64,000 bases of DNA, taken from NCBI RefSeq assembly GCF_007665395.1, contig NZ_VDND01000001.1, positions 434,001 to 498,000 of the forward strand, in the 5' to 3' direction. Under the pieces are notes generated by a model. The model was not told the DNA's origin, did not search any database, and was given only the letters and a program-made list of their open reading frames with translations. Position numbers and translations under genes: made by a program. Shown here one piece after another: positions 52,727 to 62,395 of this stretch; position 1 is the first letter of the stretch, and every line of letters starts with the position of its first letter. The stretch comes from Pseudomonas oryzihabitans. Lineage in GTDB: Bacteria > Pseudomonadota > Gammaproteobacteria > Pseudomonadales > Pseudomonadaceae.

Positions 52727-53007
52727 TGTCTTGCCTCGTGTGCTTCGCAAAGACCCCAAAGCCAAGGGCTGCGCTTATCCGAATGACCGAAGTCGCCCAG
52801 GCAGCCAAGGTGTGAGCTTTTTGCGAAATAGCGGATGAAAGGGGGTGAAGCGTCTAGGATTGTTCGCCGTCGGGCGAACGCACGACCGGCGTGGCCATGG
52901 CGGCGGACCGGGAGAATGCAGTTCCTGAACGGAAGGTCAAAAAGACCGGGGCGAATAATACCCGAACCCTGGACATTTCTCCAGAGAACCTTGGTCTACT
53001 TTTGTGG

Positions 53008-53757
53008 TCAGGTTGCCGCACGCAGATTGTCCAGGTAAGGCTCCAGGTCGAATCCCGCGCGCGCCGCCAGCTCCTGTATCCGCCGCCGCGTGCCAGACTC
53101 GTCCAGGGTCTGCTCCAGGCTCGCCGGCACCAGCAGAATGACGTTGCCTTCCACCACCGGGCACTCCCAGTAGTGATGGCGGAACAGGCCGCGCAGCAGG
53201 GCAGCCCCCAGCGGCTTGCCATCGGTGGCGCTCCACTGATTGATCATCAGCCAGCCACCGGGATTGAGCTTGGTCTGGCAATCTTCCAGGAAGCGCCAGG
53301 CGAGGTGGGCGCTGGACGGACCGACGTCGGTATAGAGGTCGACGAAGAGCAGATCCGTCGGCGCGGCGCTGTCGAGCAGTTCGAGGGCATCGCCGATGCG
53401 GATGGTCAAGCGCGGATCGTCATCCAGGCCCAGGTGCTGGCGGGCCAGGCGTGGCACCTCCGGCCGCAACTCCAGCGCCTCCACGGCCTCCAGCGCCAGC
53501 CATTTGAGACAGGCCTGGGTCAGGGTGCCGGCGCCCAGCCCGAGAAACAGTGCGCGGCGCGGTGCTGGATGGCAGAGCGCCCCCAGCAGCATGGCGCGGT
53601 TGTAGTCGTATTCGAGCCACGCCGGATCCCGGGTGAAGACACAGCTCTGCTCGACCTCTTCACCGAACTCCAGAAACCGATAGGGACCGACCTCGATCAC
53701 CCGGATCCGTCCATGGTCGTCGATGACCTCTTCCAGCAATACTTCCGTCTCGGCCAT
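53008..53757 (-). CDS. Spermidine-synthase-like methyltransferase-fold protein
   Basis: A 249-residue Rossmann-fold protein of the SpeE-like group. It has a nucleotide-binding motif LFLGLGAGTLTQACLKWL, an acidic second strand (ALELRPEVPRLARQHLG), GDALELLDSAAPTDLLFVDLYTD and FLEDCQTKLNPGGWLMINQW. Residues needed for true spermidine synthesis are not obvious, so it may be a methyltransferase of unknown substrate. The ATG at 53757 has AAGGAGG six bases upstream. A GTG two codons earlier is inside that site. Confidence 0.82.
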   Translation of the reverse strand: MAETEVLLEEVIDDHGRIRVIEVGPYRFLEFGEEVEQSCVFTRDPAWLEYDYNRAMLLGALCHPAPRRALFLGLGAGTLTQACLKWLALEAVEALELRPEVPRLARQHLGLDDDPRLTIRIGDALELLDSAAPTDLLFVDLYTDVGPSSAHLAWRFLEDCQTKLNPGGWLMINQWSATDGKPLGAALLRGLFRHHYWECPVVEGNVILLVPASLEQTLDESGTRRRIQELAARAGFDLEPYLDNLRAAT

Positions 53758-53869
53758 GGCCACCCTCCTTCATTGATCTCCATGGTAGCCGCGATGGGCA
53801 CTGTCTATCGAGCGATGGCCGCTCCTTCGGTTACCATGGAAGGCTTCGTCGAACCGTGCAGAGAGAATC

Positions 53870-55216
53870 ATGTCCGCGCCCTGGAGTCCCACCAGCTGGA
53901 GAGGCCTGCCCATCCAGCAGCAGCCCGAGTACCCCGATCAAGCCCGCCTCGCCGAGGTAGAGCGCACCCTCGCCGGTTATCCGCCGCTGGTGTTCGCGGG
54001 CGAAGCCCGTGAATTGCGGCGGCAATTCGCCGAGGTCACCCAGGGTCGGGCCTTCCTGTTGCAGGGCGGTGACTGCGCGGAAAGCTTCTTCGAATTCTCC
54101 GCCGGCAAGATTCGCGACACCTTCAAGGTACTGCTGCAGATGGCGGTGGTCATGACCTTCGCCGCCGGTTGCCCGGTGGTCAAGGTCGGCCGCATGGCCG
54201 GCCAGTTCGCCAAGCCGCGCTCCTCCGGCGCCGAAGTCCAGGACGGCGTGTCCCTGCCGGCCTACCGCGGCGACATCGTCAACGGTATCGACTTCACCGA
54301 AGGCAGCCGCATCCCGGATCCGCAGCGGCTGATCCAGGCCTACAACCAGTCCACCGCGACCCTCAACCTGCTGCGCGCCTTCGCCCAGGGCGGCTTCGCC
54401 GACCTGCACCAGGTGCACCGCTGGAACCTGGATTTCATCGCCAACTCGGCACTGGCCGACCGCTACCACCAGTTGGCGGACCGCATCGACGAGACCCTGG
54501 CGTTCATGCGCGCCTGCGGTCTGGATACCGCGCCCCAGGTGAAGGAAACCAACTTCTTCACCGCCCACGAGGCGCTGCTGCTGAACTACGAGGAAGCCTT
54601 CGTCCGCCGCGACAGCCTGACCGGCAACTGGTACGACTGCTCGGCGCACATGCTCTGGATCGGCGACCGCACGCGCCAGCCCGACGGTGCCCACGTCGAA
54701 TTCCTGCGCGGGGTCAACAACCCCATCGGCGTCAAGGTCGGCCCCTCCACCACCTGCGAGGACCTGATCCGCCTGATCGACACCCTCAATCCCGAGAACG
54801 ATCCAGGCCGCCTCAACCTGATCGTGCGCATGGGCGCGGGCAAGGTCGGCGACCACCTGCCACGGTTGATCCAGACCGTGGAGCGCGAGGGTCGCCAGGT
54901 GCTGTGGAGTTCGGACCCCATGCACGGCAACACCATCAAGGCCTCCACCGGCTACAAGACCCGGGATTTCGCCAGCGTGCTGGGCGAGGTCAAGGAATTC
55001 TTCGGCGTGCACAAGGCGGAAGGTACCTATGCCGGCGGCATCCATATCGAGATGACCGGACAGAACGTCACCGAATGCATCGGCGGCGCCCGCCCGGTGA
55101 CCGAGGACGCCCTCTCCGACCGCTACCACACCCATTGCGATCCGCGCCTGAATGCCGACCAGTCCCTGGAACTGGCCTTCATGATCGCCGAGACGCTCAA
55201 GGGTATCCGCCGCTGA
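53870..55216 (+). CDS. Class II DAHP synthase (3-deoxy-7-phosphoheptulonate synthase)
   Basis: The enzyme condenses phosphoenolpyruvate and erythrose 4-phosphate in the first step of the shikimate pathway. The 448-residue protein is of the plant-like type [21 protein letters not shown] at the start, [12 protein letters not shown] with the metal Cys, [38 protein letters not shown] and [12 protein letters not shown]. Pseudomonads have such enzymes for general aromatic or secondary metabolism. No phenazine genes are nearby, so a housekeeping role is likely. Monocistronic. Confidence 0.95.
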   Translation: MSAPWSPTSWRGLPIQQQPEYPDQARLAEVERTLAGYPPLVFAGEARELRRQFAEVTQGRAFLLQGGDCAESFFEFSAGKIRDTFKVLLQMAVVMTFAAGCPVVKVGRMAGQFAKPRSSGAEVQDGVSLPAYRGDIVNGIDFTEGSRIPDPQRLIQAYNQSTATLNLLRAFAQGGFADLHQVHRWNLDFIANSALADRYHQLADRIDETLAFMRACGLDTAPQVKETNFFTAHEALLLNYEEAFVRRDSLTGNWYDCSAHMLWIGDRTRQPDGAHVEFLRGVNNPIGVKVGPSTTCEDLIRLIDTLNPENDPGRLNLIVRMGAGKVGDHLPRLIQTVEREGRQVLWSSDPMHGNTIKASTGYKTRDFASVLGEVKEFFGVHKAEGTYAGGIHIEMTGQNVTECIGGARPVTEDALSDRYHTHCDPRLNADQSLELAFMIAETLKGIRR

Positions 55217-55223
55217 CCGAGCC

Positions 55224-55250
55224 AGGTGGTCGCCGGCGCGGCGACCACCT
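55224..55250. terminator. Hairpin between DAHP synthase and YcaQ-like gene
   Basis: An 11-bp stem (55224-55234 with 55240-55250), loop of 5, between converging genes. The right arm reaches the stop codon of the YcaQ-like gene. No strong T-run is present. Confidence 0.65.
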
Positions 55251-56448
55251 AATGCTGCGCCAGCGCCTCCTGCAACAGGCTGGCCGGCTTGTGCAACTGC
55301 ACCTCGTCGAGGCCGAGCCAGTCGGCCAGGTTGCGCAACTGCCCGGCCAGGGCCTCCAGCCCCTGCTCGTCGAGTCCCGCCGGCTCCAGGTGCACCGCAT
55401 GCACCGCCAGGCGCGAGGCCGCGCGTTCGGCACGTAGATCCACCCGCCCCGCGAGCCGCTCGCCATAGAGAAAGGGCAGCACATAGTAGCCATAGACCCG
55501 CTTCGCCGCCGGCGTGTAGAGCTCCAGTCGATAGCGGAAGGCGAACAGCTGCTCGGCGCGGTCCCTGTCCCAGACCAGGGAATCGAAGGGTGACAGCAGC
55601 GCCGCCGCGCGGACCGGTCGCTCGGGCGTCGGCTGCGCCGTGACATAGGCAGGCTTCGCCCAGCCTTCCACGCCGATCCGCTGCAGGCTGCCCTCCTCCT
55701 GCAGCTCGGCGATACCCTGGCGCGCCTCCGTCGGACCGAGGCGGAAATAGTCCCGCAGCTGGACCTCGGTCGCCACGCCCAGGGCCTCGGCGCTGCGCAG
55801 CAACAGGGCCCGCCGCGCGGCGTCCGGGGTCGTCGCAGGTGCCGCCAGGATCGCCGCCGGCAGGACCCGCTCCGGTAGGTCGTACAGGCGCTCGAAGCCC
55901 CGGCGACTGGCGACGGTCACCTCGCCGGAGGCGAACAGCCACTCCAGCGCCAGCTTGCTCGGACTCCAGTCCCACCAGGGACCGGCCGTATCGACCCGCT
56001 TCGCCAGACTGCCGGCGCCCAGGGCGCCGCGCTGCACCACCGCCTCCAGGGTCTGGGCCACCAGGTGCGGCTGCTCGGCCGCGAAGCTGGCGAGTTGCCG
56101 ATAGATACCGATGCCCTGACGCGCCAGGTCCCGCCGCCAACGCAACTCGGCCCAGACCTCGGCCGGCACCAGCGAGGCCTCGTGCGCCCAGCACTCGTAA
56201 AGTTGGCGCTGGCGGCCCTGCCCCCAGGCCAGGGCATCGAAGTCGGCGACGGCATAGCGACCCAGGCGACTGAACAACGGCAGGTAATGGGAGCGGACCA
56301 GGGCATTGACCGAATCGATCTGCAGCACCCCGAGACGCGCGGCCTGGCGATACAGTGCCGCCGGGCCGGCACCCGCCTTGGGCGGGAGGCCGAAGCCCTG
56401 GGCCCGCAACGCCAGACGCCGGGCCTGACGCAGGGAAAGACTGTCCAT
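55249..56448 (-). CDS. YcaQ-like DNA glycosylase (winged-helix, HTH_42)
   Basis: A 399-residue protein of the AlkZ/YcaQ family, which removes alkylated bases and unhooks interstrand cross-links. The catalytic QxD motif appears as QID in LGVLQIDSVNALVRSHYLPLFSRLG (about residues 39-63, quoted parts QIDSVN and HYLPLFSRLG). The tandem winged-helix regions include LEWLFASGEVTVASRRGFERLYDL and LLSPFDSLVWDRDRAEQLFAF. The C-terminal part has YGYYVLPFLYGERLAGRVDL. It is single and converges with the DAHP synthase gene. Confidence 0.88.
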   Translation of the reverse strand: MDSLSLRQARRLALRAQGFGLPPKAGAGPAALYRQAARLGVLQIDSVNALVRSHYLPLFSRLGRYAVADFDALAWGQGRQRQLYECWAHEASLVPAEVWAELRWRRDLARQGIGIYRQLASFAAEQPHLVAQTLEAVVQRGALGAGSLAKRVDTAGPWWDWSPSKLALEWLFASGEVTVASRRGFERLYDLPERVLPAAILAAPATTPDAARRALLLRSAEALGVATEVQLRDYFRLGPTEARQGIAELQEEGSLQRIGVEGWAKPAYVTAQPTPERPVRAAALLSPFDSLVWDRDRAEQLFAFRYRLELYTPAAKRVYGYYVLPFLYGERLAGRVDLRAERAASRLAVHAVHLEPAGLDEQGLEALAGQLRNLADWLGLDEVQLHKPASLLQEALAQH

Positions 56449-56480
56449 CCGAACTCCTTCAGCAAGAGCGACGCCCTACC

Positions 56481-56732
56481 CTAGCAGGATCGCCGCTCGC
56501 ACTCCTGCGCCGGTTGCGTCCAGAACGGCTTGTCGGCCTCTTGCCAGGCGTCGGCGCGGCTCAGGCCCAGGTCGCTCAGGGCGGCGTCGTCCAGTCGATA
56601 GAGCGCCCGGCGCTGACGCGAGATCTCCACCGCGCGCTTGAGCCAACCGAGCAGCTGCGACAGACGGCCCTGGGCGCGTGCTTGGCCGTGGGCACGAACA
56701 GCGGAACCAGAACGAACGAGAAGCTGAGCCAT
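56481..56732 (-). CDS. DUF1127 small protein
   Basis: An 83-residue basic protein with the DUF1127 core RRALYRLDDAALSDLGLSRA, followed by DAWQEADKPFW, near its C-terminal half. Small Arg-rich DUF1127 proteins in other bacteria bind RNA and affect phosphate and carbon metabolism, and a role here is unproven. It is transcribed divergently from the LysR gene with about 100 bp between them, so the regulator may control it. Confidence 0.85.
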   Translation of the reverse strand: MAQLLVRSGSAVRAHGQARAQGRLSQLLGWLKRAVEISRQRRALYRLDDAALSDLGLSRADAWQEADKPFWTQPAQECERRSC

Positions 56733-56833
56733 GACGATCTTCCTTCGACGAGGGTGATGGCTCGACTATCGGATCTGGCATAACATCAATCCAACGAATC
56801 TTTCTGATGCAATCCATTCAGCGGGCTGATGCC

Positions 56834-57685
56834 ATGAATTACCCGAGCATAGACACCGACCTGTTGCGCACCTTCGTCGCCATTGCCGACCAGGGCGGCT
56901 TCACCCGCGCGGCCGAGGTGGTCAATCGCACCCAGTCGGCGGTCAGCATGCAGATGCGCAAGCTCGAGGACGACGTCCTGGAGCGCCGCCTGTTCGAGCG
57001 CGACGGGCGCCAGGTGCGCCTGACTGCGGAAGGTCAGATCCTGCTGGGCTATGCGCGGCGCATTCTCAAGTTGCATGGCGAGGTGATGACCACCCTGCGC
57101 GAGCCGCACATGGTGGGTATCGTCCGCATCGGTACCCCCGACGACTACGTCATGAGGTTCATCCCGGGCATCCTGGCGGGCTTCGCCAAGGCCTATCCGC
57201 TGGTGCAGGTGGACGTCCACTGCGAGACCACCGCCGGCCTGCTGCAGCGCCAGGACCTGGATCTCACCATCGTCACCCGGGAGCCGGGCAACGAGATCGG
57301 CCTGCCGCTGCGCCGCGAGCGCTTCGTCTGGGCCGAGGCGCCGGGCTTCGACGTGCATCAGCGCGATACCCTGCCGCTGGCGATGTTCAATACCTCCTGC
57401 TTTCTCAGCGAATGGGCGCGCCGGGCACTGGACAACCGCCAGCGCGGCTACCGCCTGGCCTACAGCAGTCCGAGCCTGGCGGCGCTGCTGGGGATCGTCA
57501 AGGCGGGCCTGGCGGTGACCGCACAGTTGGAGAGCCTGCTGCCCGCCGACTTGCGCCGACTGGGGGAAGCGGAAGACATGCCGGACCTTCCCGCCTGCTC
57601 CATCGAGCTCCTGCGCAATCCGCGCAGTGCCTCGCCCATCATCGACACCCTCGCCGAGCATATCGCCGAGGGCTTTCGGCAGTAG
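56834..57685 (+). CDS. LysR-family transcriptional regulator
   Basis: A 283-residue regulator. The N-terminal winged helix reads LLRTFVAIADQGGFTRAAEV, then VNRTQSAVSMQMRKLEDD, and ends at RQVRLTAEGQILL. The effector domain shows IGTPDDYVMRFIPGILAGFA and VTREPGNEIGLPL. An in-frame ATG nine codons upstream is also possible. Start choice rests on typical LysR N-termini. The effector is unknown. It faces the DUF1127 gene and its stop abuts the converging TSUP permease stop. Confidence 0.88.
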   Translation: MNYPSIDTDLLRTFVAIADQGGFTRAAEVVNRTQSAVSMQMRKLEDDVLERRLFERDGRQVRLTAEGQILLGYARRILKLHGEVMTTLREPHMVGIVRIGTPDDYVMRFIPGILAGFAKAYPLVQVDVHCETTAGLLQRQDLDLTIVTREPGNEIGLPLRRERFVWAEAPGFDVHQRDTLPLAMFNTSCFLSEWARRALDNRQRGYRLAYSSPSLAALLGIVKAGLAVTAQLESLLPADLRRLGEAEDMPDLPACSIELLRNPRSASPIIDTLAEHIAEGFRQ

Positions 57686-58435
57686 TCAGCGTAGCGCCAA
57701 CAGGATCGCGCAGAGCAGCAGGAAGCCGCAGAACAGCAGGCGCAGCAGCCGTTCGGGCAGCTGGTGGGCCAGCTTCACGCCCCAGCTCACGCTGAGCAGG
57801 CCACCAAGGGCCAAGGGAATGCCAATGCCCCAAGCCACTTCGCCATGCCAGGCGTAGCTCACCAGGGTGACGCCGGTGGTGGGCAGCGCCATGGCCAGGG
57901 ACATGCCCTGGGCCGCGACCTGGGTCAGCCCCATCACCCCAGCGAGGATCGGCGTGGCGATCACCGCGCCGCCGACGCCGAACAGCCCGCCCACCAGACC
58001 GGCTATGAGACCCAGTATTGCCAATCCGGTACGACTGGGGGTGGTGAGCGGCGGCTGACCACGACGATAGAGCTGCCAGAGGTTGTAGAGCACCAGCAGC
58101 AGCAGGAAGCCGACGAAGCCATGGCGCATGGAACGGGCATCCAGCGATACCGCCAGGGCGGTACCCAGGAGCGCCGAGGCCATGCCCGCGCCCGCCAGCA
58201 GGGCCGCCCGCTGCCAATCGATACGGTTGCGCTGGTTGTACTTGTAGACCGACAGCAGCACGTTGGGCACTACCATCACCAGGGCCGTACCCTGCGCCAG
58301 CTGCTGATCGAGACCGAACAGCAAAGCCAGCACCGGAATGGCGATCAGCCCGCCGCCGATGCCGAACAGCCCACCCACCACGCCCAGCACCGCCCCGAGG
58401 ACGACATCGATCAACAAGGTAAACAGCGCTTCCAC
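57686..58435 (-). CDS. TSUP (TauE/SafE-like) membrane protein
   Basis: A 249-residue membrane protein with about eight hydrophobic segments and the two GxxGxxxGxGGG-like repeats of the family: VLGVVGGLFGIGGGLIAIPVL near the start and IAGLVGGLFGVGGAVIATPIL in the middle (each quoted in part: GGLFGIGGGLIAIP, GGLFGVGGAVIATP). TSUP members export sulfite, sulfoacetate or similar anions, and the substrate is unknown. The start is a GTG at 58435, chosen since upstream in-frame codons are not membrane-like. Its ribosome-binding site is weak. Confidence 0.85.
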   Translation of the reverse strand: MEALFTLLIDVVLGAVLGVVGGLFGIGGGLIAIPVLALLFGLDQQLAQGTALVMVVPNVLLSVYKYNQRNRIDWQRAALLAGAGMASALLGTALAVSLDARSMRHGFVGFLLLLVLYNLWQLYRRGQPPLTTPSRTGLAILGLIAGLVGGLFGVGGAVIATPILAGVMGLTQVAAQGMSLAMALPTTGVTLVSYAWHGEVAWGIGIPLALGGLLSVSWGVKLAHQLPERLLRLLFCGFLLLCAILLALR

Positions 58436-58517
58436 GGCGGTACGATCCGGATAGGACAGTGAGAGAAACCGGCCCGACCCGCGCACTGGCAGGTCATGGC
58501 CAAACCCCAGACAGCAA

Positions 58518-58540
58518 AAAGCCCGGCGAACCGGGCTTTC
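58518..58540 (-). terminator. Intrinsic terminator of efp
   Basis: On the minus strand the stem AAAGCCCGG / CCGGGCTTT (58539-58531 with 58526-58518), loop TTCG, is followed by TTT, 17 bp after the efp stop codon. The TTCG tetraloop adds stability. Confidence 0.88.
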
Positions 58541-58556
58541 CATCGAGACGCCTGGC

Positions 58557-59123
58557 TTAGACCTTGGCGCGCGACTTGTACTCGTTGGTACGGGTGTCGA
58601 TCTCGATGTGGTCACCGATGTCGCAGAACTCGGACACCTTCAGCTCGTAGCCGTTGTTCAGGCGAGCGGTCTTCATGACCTTGCCCGAGGTATCGCCGCG
58701 AACGGCCGGCTCGGTGTAGGCGATCTGGCGCACGATGGTGGTCGGCAGCTCGATGGAGATGACGCGCTCGTTGTAGAACACGGCTTCGCAGACGTCGGTC
58801 ATGCCGTCTTCGATGAAGGCGATGGCTTCGCCCAGGTCGTCCTTCTCGACTTCGTACTGGTTGTAGTCGGTGTCGACGAAGACGTACAGCGGATCGGCGA
58901 AGTAGGAGTAGGTGACTTCCTTGCGATCCAGGATGACCGGCTCCAGCTTGTCGTCGGCGCGGAAGACGGTTTCCGTCGCGCTGCCGGACAGCAGGCTCTT
59001 CAGCTTCATCTTGACCACTGCAGCGTTACGGCCGGACTTGTTGTATTCAGCTTTCTGGATGACCCAGGGAGCGTTGTCGATCATGGCCACTTGGCCGGCA
59101 CGGAACTCTTGTGCGGTTTTCAT
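58557..59123 (-). CDS. efp: Elongation factor P (arginine type)
   Basis: EF-P rescues ribosomes stalled at polyproline. The 188-residue protein has the three-domain layout with [16 protein letters not shown] at the start, and the modified residue is Arg32 in [10 protein letters not shown], the rhamnosylation site used with Ear[20 protein letters not shown] and the C-terminal [16 protein letters not shown] are conserved. The ATG at 59123 gives the normal length. Upstream, the reading frame stays open without a stop through the whole of earP. Confidence 0.96.
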   Translation of the reverse strand: MKTAQEFRAGQVAMIDNAPWVIQKAEYNKSGRNAAVVKMKLKSLLSGSATETVFRADDKLEPVILDRKEVTYSYFADPLYVFVDTDYNQYEVEKDDLGEAIAFIEDGMTDVCEAVFYNERVISIELPTTIVRQIAYTEPAVRGDTSGKVMKTARLNNGYELKVSEFCDIGDHIEIDTRTNEYKSRAKV

Positions 59124-60299
59124 GCGGTTATCCGTATGGATGGAAGAACGGGATTTCGAGGCGCCATATGATAGCCAATCTGTATGAAATTGCACCAGGC
59201 TGGCGGCGAGATCGCTGTAAGAGCCCTGCAACTGGCTCCAGTCACGCGCCAGCAGGCGCCAATCCGTGACCTGGGCATCGAGCGCGGACCAGGCGGCGGC
59301 CAGGTCGCCACGGCCGTTCCAGGCCAGCCAGAAGGCGCTCACGGCGGCGGCGAGCGCCGGGGTGGCGGTCTCGACATGGCGCGCGAGGAAGGCCTCGAGC
59401 TTGACGAAATGGGCGTCTTCCTCTTGCGGATAGATGTGCCACACGAAGGGATGAGCCGCCCATTGCGCCCGGACGAAGGAATCCTCGCCGCGAATCGCGT
59501 TGAACTCGCAGCACCACAGCAGGCGGTCGTAGTCCTGCTGGGCGACGAAAGGCAGCACCTGGACCCGCAGCGCCCCACGGCGATGACTGTCCCCCGCCTT
59601 GAGCCAGTCGACGCCCAGCCAGGCCGCCACGTTGGCCAGCACCCGCCCCTCGGGCACCAGTAGACAGGTAGGCTGCGCGCCGGCGCTGAGGGCATCCAGC
59701 CAGTCGATCAGCGCCGGGTTCTCGTAGGCGAACAGGGAGAACAGCCGCTCCCCTGGCTGCGGCTGGACCCCGAGGCCGGCGAGGAAGGCGGCACGCGTCT
59801 CGGCGCTCGCCAGGAAGGCGTCCCGCTGCGCGAGCAGGCCCTGCTCGCGCAACAGGCCGCCCACCTTGGGCGTGAAGCCGGGAAAGAAGAAGTACTTGTT
59901 CAGGCCGGTCGGCTGCAGCGAGGGCAAGGCGTGGCAGCCCTCGATCCACGCCTCGGCGCTGAGATACTCCAGATTGAGCCACAGCGGGCGTTCGCTCCGC
60001 CGTGCCATGGCCGCGACGAAACCCTCCGGCAACTGGCAGGCGAAGGCTTCCACCACCACATCGCCCGCTTCGACCGCCGCCCAGTCGGCATGCCAGCGCC
60101 GTACCTCCACGCCCTTGTGGCTTTGCGCTTCGGCGGTACCGTCCACCCCCGGCTGGATGCGTGCCAGGGGATAGAGGTCGTCGATCCAGAGGCGCACCTG
60201 CTGGTCATGCTCGGTGACCAGCTGATGGGCCAGACGCCAGGTGATACCCGCGTCGCCGTAGTTGTCGACCACCGTGCAGAAGATGTCCCAGGCTGCCAT
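59124..60299 (-). CDS. earP: EF-P arginine rhamnosyltransferase EarP, open frame running into efp
   Basis: EarP transfers rhamnose from dTDP-rhamnose to Arg32 of EF-P. The region encodes 392 residues before the efp ATG. Family blocks: [24 protein letters not shown] at the start (Asp residues for catalysis, quoted part [12 protein letters not shown]), [51 protein letters not shown] and [13 protein letters not shown] for nucleotide-sugar binding. No stop codon occurs before efp, so the frame is 580 codons in all. The last 20 codons before the efp ATG look non-family. Either the native stop was lost or a fusion is made. Confidence 0.92.
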
Positions 60300-60438
60300 G
60301 CCTTACCTCTAAGTCATTGATATCGAATCGGGTTCCACTTCCCAGGCGGCAGCGAAGCGCGACGGCTGCCAGTGAACCCGGTCACACCGCCACCCGGTAC
60401 GGGTCGGTAGTATCCGCGCTTTTTCGGACGGATTCTCC

Positions 60439-61131
60439 ATGTCGTTACGCCCCGCCCTGCTGCTTTGCCTGACGCTGGCCTCCCTGAGCGCCCTGGCGAC
60501 ACCGGAACCGCCCCGCACCTTCACCGAGGCCAAGCGGGTCGCCGCCAAGGTCTATGCCAAGCAGGGCGTGGACTTCTACTGTGGCTGCCACTACAGCGGC
60601 AAGACCGTCGACCTGAAGAGTTGCGGCTACGTCCCGCGCAAGAGCGCCCAGCGCGCCAGTCGCATCGAGTGGGAGCACATCGTGCCGGCCTGGGTCATCG
60701 GCCATCAGCGCCAGTGCTGGCAAAAGGGCGGCCGCAAGAACTGCACCGCCAACGACCCGGTGTACCAGAAGGCCGAGGCCGATCTGTTCAACCTGGTCCC
60801 GGTGGTCGGCGAGGTCAACGGCGACCGCAGCAACTTCGCCTTCGGCTGGCTGCCGCAGAAGGCGACCCAGTACGGTGCCTGCCAGATGGTGGTGGACTTC
60901 AAGGCCAAGACCGCGATGCCACGCCCGGAAATCCGCGGCATGGTGGCGCGCACCTACTTCTACATGAGCGATCGCTACGGCCTGCGCCTGTCCAAGCAGG
61001 ACCGGCAGCTCTATACCGCCTGGACCAAGCAGTACCCGCCGGAGGCCTGGGAGCGCCAGCGCAACCAGCACCTGGCCTGCCTCATGGGCCGTGGCAATCC
61101 CTACGTCGGCGAGACCAAGGCCTGCAAGTGA
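60439..61131 (+). CDS. Secreted endonuclease I family nuclease
   Basis: A 230-residue protein with a signal peptide (MSLRPALLLCLTLASLSAL then AT). The beta-beta-alpha metal nuclease motif is RIEWEHIVPAWVIG with the catalytic His, followed by DLFNLVPVVGEVNGDRSN with metal-binding Asn/Asp. Six or more cysteines (GCHYSG, SCGYVP, QCWQKGG, NCTAND, ACQMVV, LACLMG) suggest disulfides as in Vvn/EndA-type enzymes. It would degrade DNA in the periplasm or outside. The start lies after a weak ribosome-binding site. Monocistronic. Confidence 0.92.
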   Translation: MSLRPALLLCLTLASLSALATPEPPRTFTEAKRVAAKVYAKQGVDFYCGCHYSGKTVDLKSCGYVPRKSAQRASRIEWEHIVPAWVIGHQRQCWQKGGRKNCTANDPVYQKAEADLFNLVPVVGEVNGDRSNFAFGWLPQKATQYGACQMVVDFKAKTAMPRPEIRGMVARTYFYMSDRYGLRLSKQDRQLYTAWTKQYPPEAWERQRNQHLACLMGRGNPYVGETKACK

Positions 61132-61137
61132 GGCGGC

Positions 61138-61746
61138 TCAGGCTACCTGCGGGATCCCGCTGTGGAATCTCAACTCACGGTCGCTGGAGGTGATCAGCTC
61201 CACCTCCATGGCGCGCACCTCGGCGATCTTGGCGTCGACGTCGTCCCGCTCGCCATAGAGATAGGCCAGCTTGAGGTAGTCCTGGAAGTGGCGCGCCTCG
61301 GAGGCCAGCAGACCGCTGTAGAACTTGCCCAGCTCCTCGTCCAAATGGGGTGCCACGGCGCCGAAGCGCTCGCAGGAACGGCATTCGATGAAGGCGCCGA
61401 TCACCAGGCTGTCGGTCAGCTTCAGTGGCTCGTGGTTGCGGCAGAGCTTGCGCAGGGCGCCGGCATAGCGGGCCGAGCTGACATTGCGATGCTCGATGCC
61501 GCGCCGCTTCATGATCTGTAGCACCTGCTCGAAATGCCGCAGCTCCTCGCGAGCGATGCGCGACATCTTCCAGGACAACTCGGCGCGGTTGGAATAGGTG
61601 AACAGATAGTGGAAGGCGGCGCCGGCGGCCTTCTTCTCGTTGTTGGCATGATCCTGCAGCAGCGTCGGCAGATCCTGCAGCGCGGCCTCGACCCAGGCAT
61701 CCGGCGTGCGGCAACCGAGGAATTCGTGCATCTCGGGCAAGGACAT
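61138..61746 (-). CDS. miaE: tRNA 2-methylthio-N6-isopentenyladenosine hydroxylase
   Basis: MiaE is a di-iron monooxygenase that hydroxylates the isopentenyl group of ms2i6A37 in tRNA. The 202-residue protein is a four-helix bundle with ligands in DHANNEKKAAGAA, REELRHFEQVL, and later ECRSCERFGAV and SEARHFQDYL (two ExxH motifs). The ATG at 61746 is chosen because homologues begin a few residues before MHEFL-like sequence. Longer frames run into the DUF1289 gene region. It converges with the endonuclease gene. Confidence 0.93.
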   Translation of the reverse strand: MSLPEMHEFLGCRTPDAWVEAALQDLPTLLQDHANNEKKAAGAAFHYLFTYSNRAELSWKMSRIAREELRHFEQVLQIMKRRGIEHRNVSSARYAGALRKLCRNHEPLKLTDSLVIGAFIECRSCERFGAVAPHLDEELGKFYSGLLASEARHFQDYLKLAYLYGERDDVDAKIAEVRAMEVELITSSDRELRFHSGIPQVA

Positions 61747-61822
61747 CAGCGTAATCCCGTGCAAAAGCCGCGCATTATAGAGAAAGAGACGGCCGCGGGC
61801 AGCGCTGCTCGATCCCGAGGAT

Positions 61823-62299
61823 TCAGACCCGGCTGTCGACGCCCTCGAGCAGGAAGCGCGGGGCGATATAGCGGTCGTAATGGGCTTCGGACAGCAGGAA
61901 GAATTCCCGGTCGATGGCATCGCGCAACTCCGCCAGCGGCCGCTCGCGGAATTCGGGCAGCAGCCGCACACCATAGGCGTCCAGTTGCTGGATGTGGCGT
62001 GCGCCGCGTGCCAGCAACTGGTACGCCCAGCAATATTCGGACTGGTCCGGACGGAAGCGGATGCTGCGCTGCTGCAACTGCTGGCGCAGCCGCGCAGCAT
62101 CGAAGACGTCGACCTTGGCCGACACTACCTGCACCAGCAGTACTTCCAGCCGCGCCCAGACGGCGCGGCGCTCGTCTTCGTTATAGAGATTCCAGTTCAC
62201 CACCTCGTGGTGGAATCTCTTGCAGCCACGGCAGACGTGGTCACCGAACATCGTCGAGCACAGGCCGACGCAGGGCGTCTTGATGACAGGAGTGGACAT
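61823..62299 (-). CDS. DUF1289 cysteine-rich protein
   Basis: A 158-residue protein with an N-terminal DUF1289 motif: Cys10, Cys14, Cys23 and Cys26 (PCVGLC, CRGCKR), probably a small metal site. A unique C-terminal region of about 110 residues follows, including FLLEGVDSRV at the end. Function is unknown. The ATG at 62299 precedes the motif by the usual short distance. It lies 76 bp upstream of miaE on the same strand, possibly co-transcribed. Confidence 0.82.
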   Translation of the reverse strand: MSTPVIKTPCVGLCSTMFGDHVCRGCKRFHHEVVNWNLYNEDERRAVWARLEVLLVQVVSAKVDVFDAARLRQQLQQRSIRFRPDQSEYCWAYQLLARGARHIQQLDAYGVRLLPEFRERPLAELRDAIDREFFLLSEAHYDRYIAPRFLLEGVDSRV

Positions 62300-62395
62300 G
62301 GGCGAAATGCCTTGGAGCAAAACCCCTAGTCTAGCCGGAAACGCCAGCGGCCGGAGCGGGTAGCCCGCGCCGGCCGCACAGGATCAGCGGCTCGA

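Noticed and set aside
56807..56833. LysR start nine codons upstream
   Set aside because: Kept only as an alternative. The downstream ATG fits typical LysR N-termini better.
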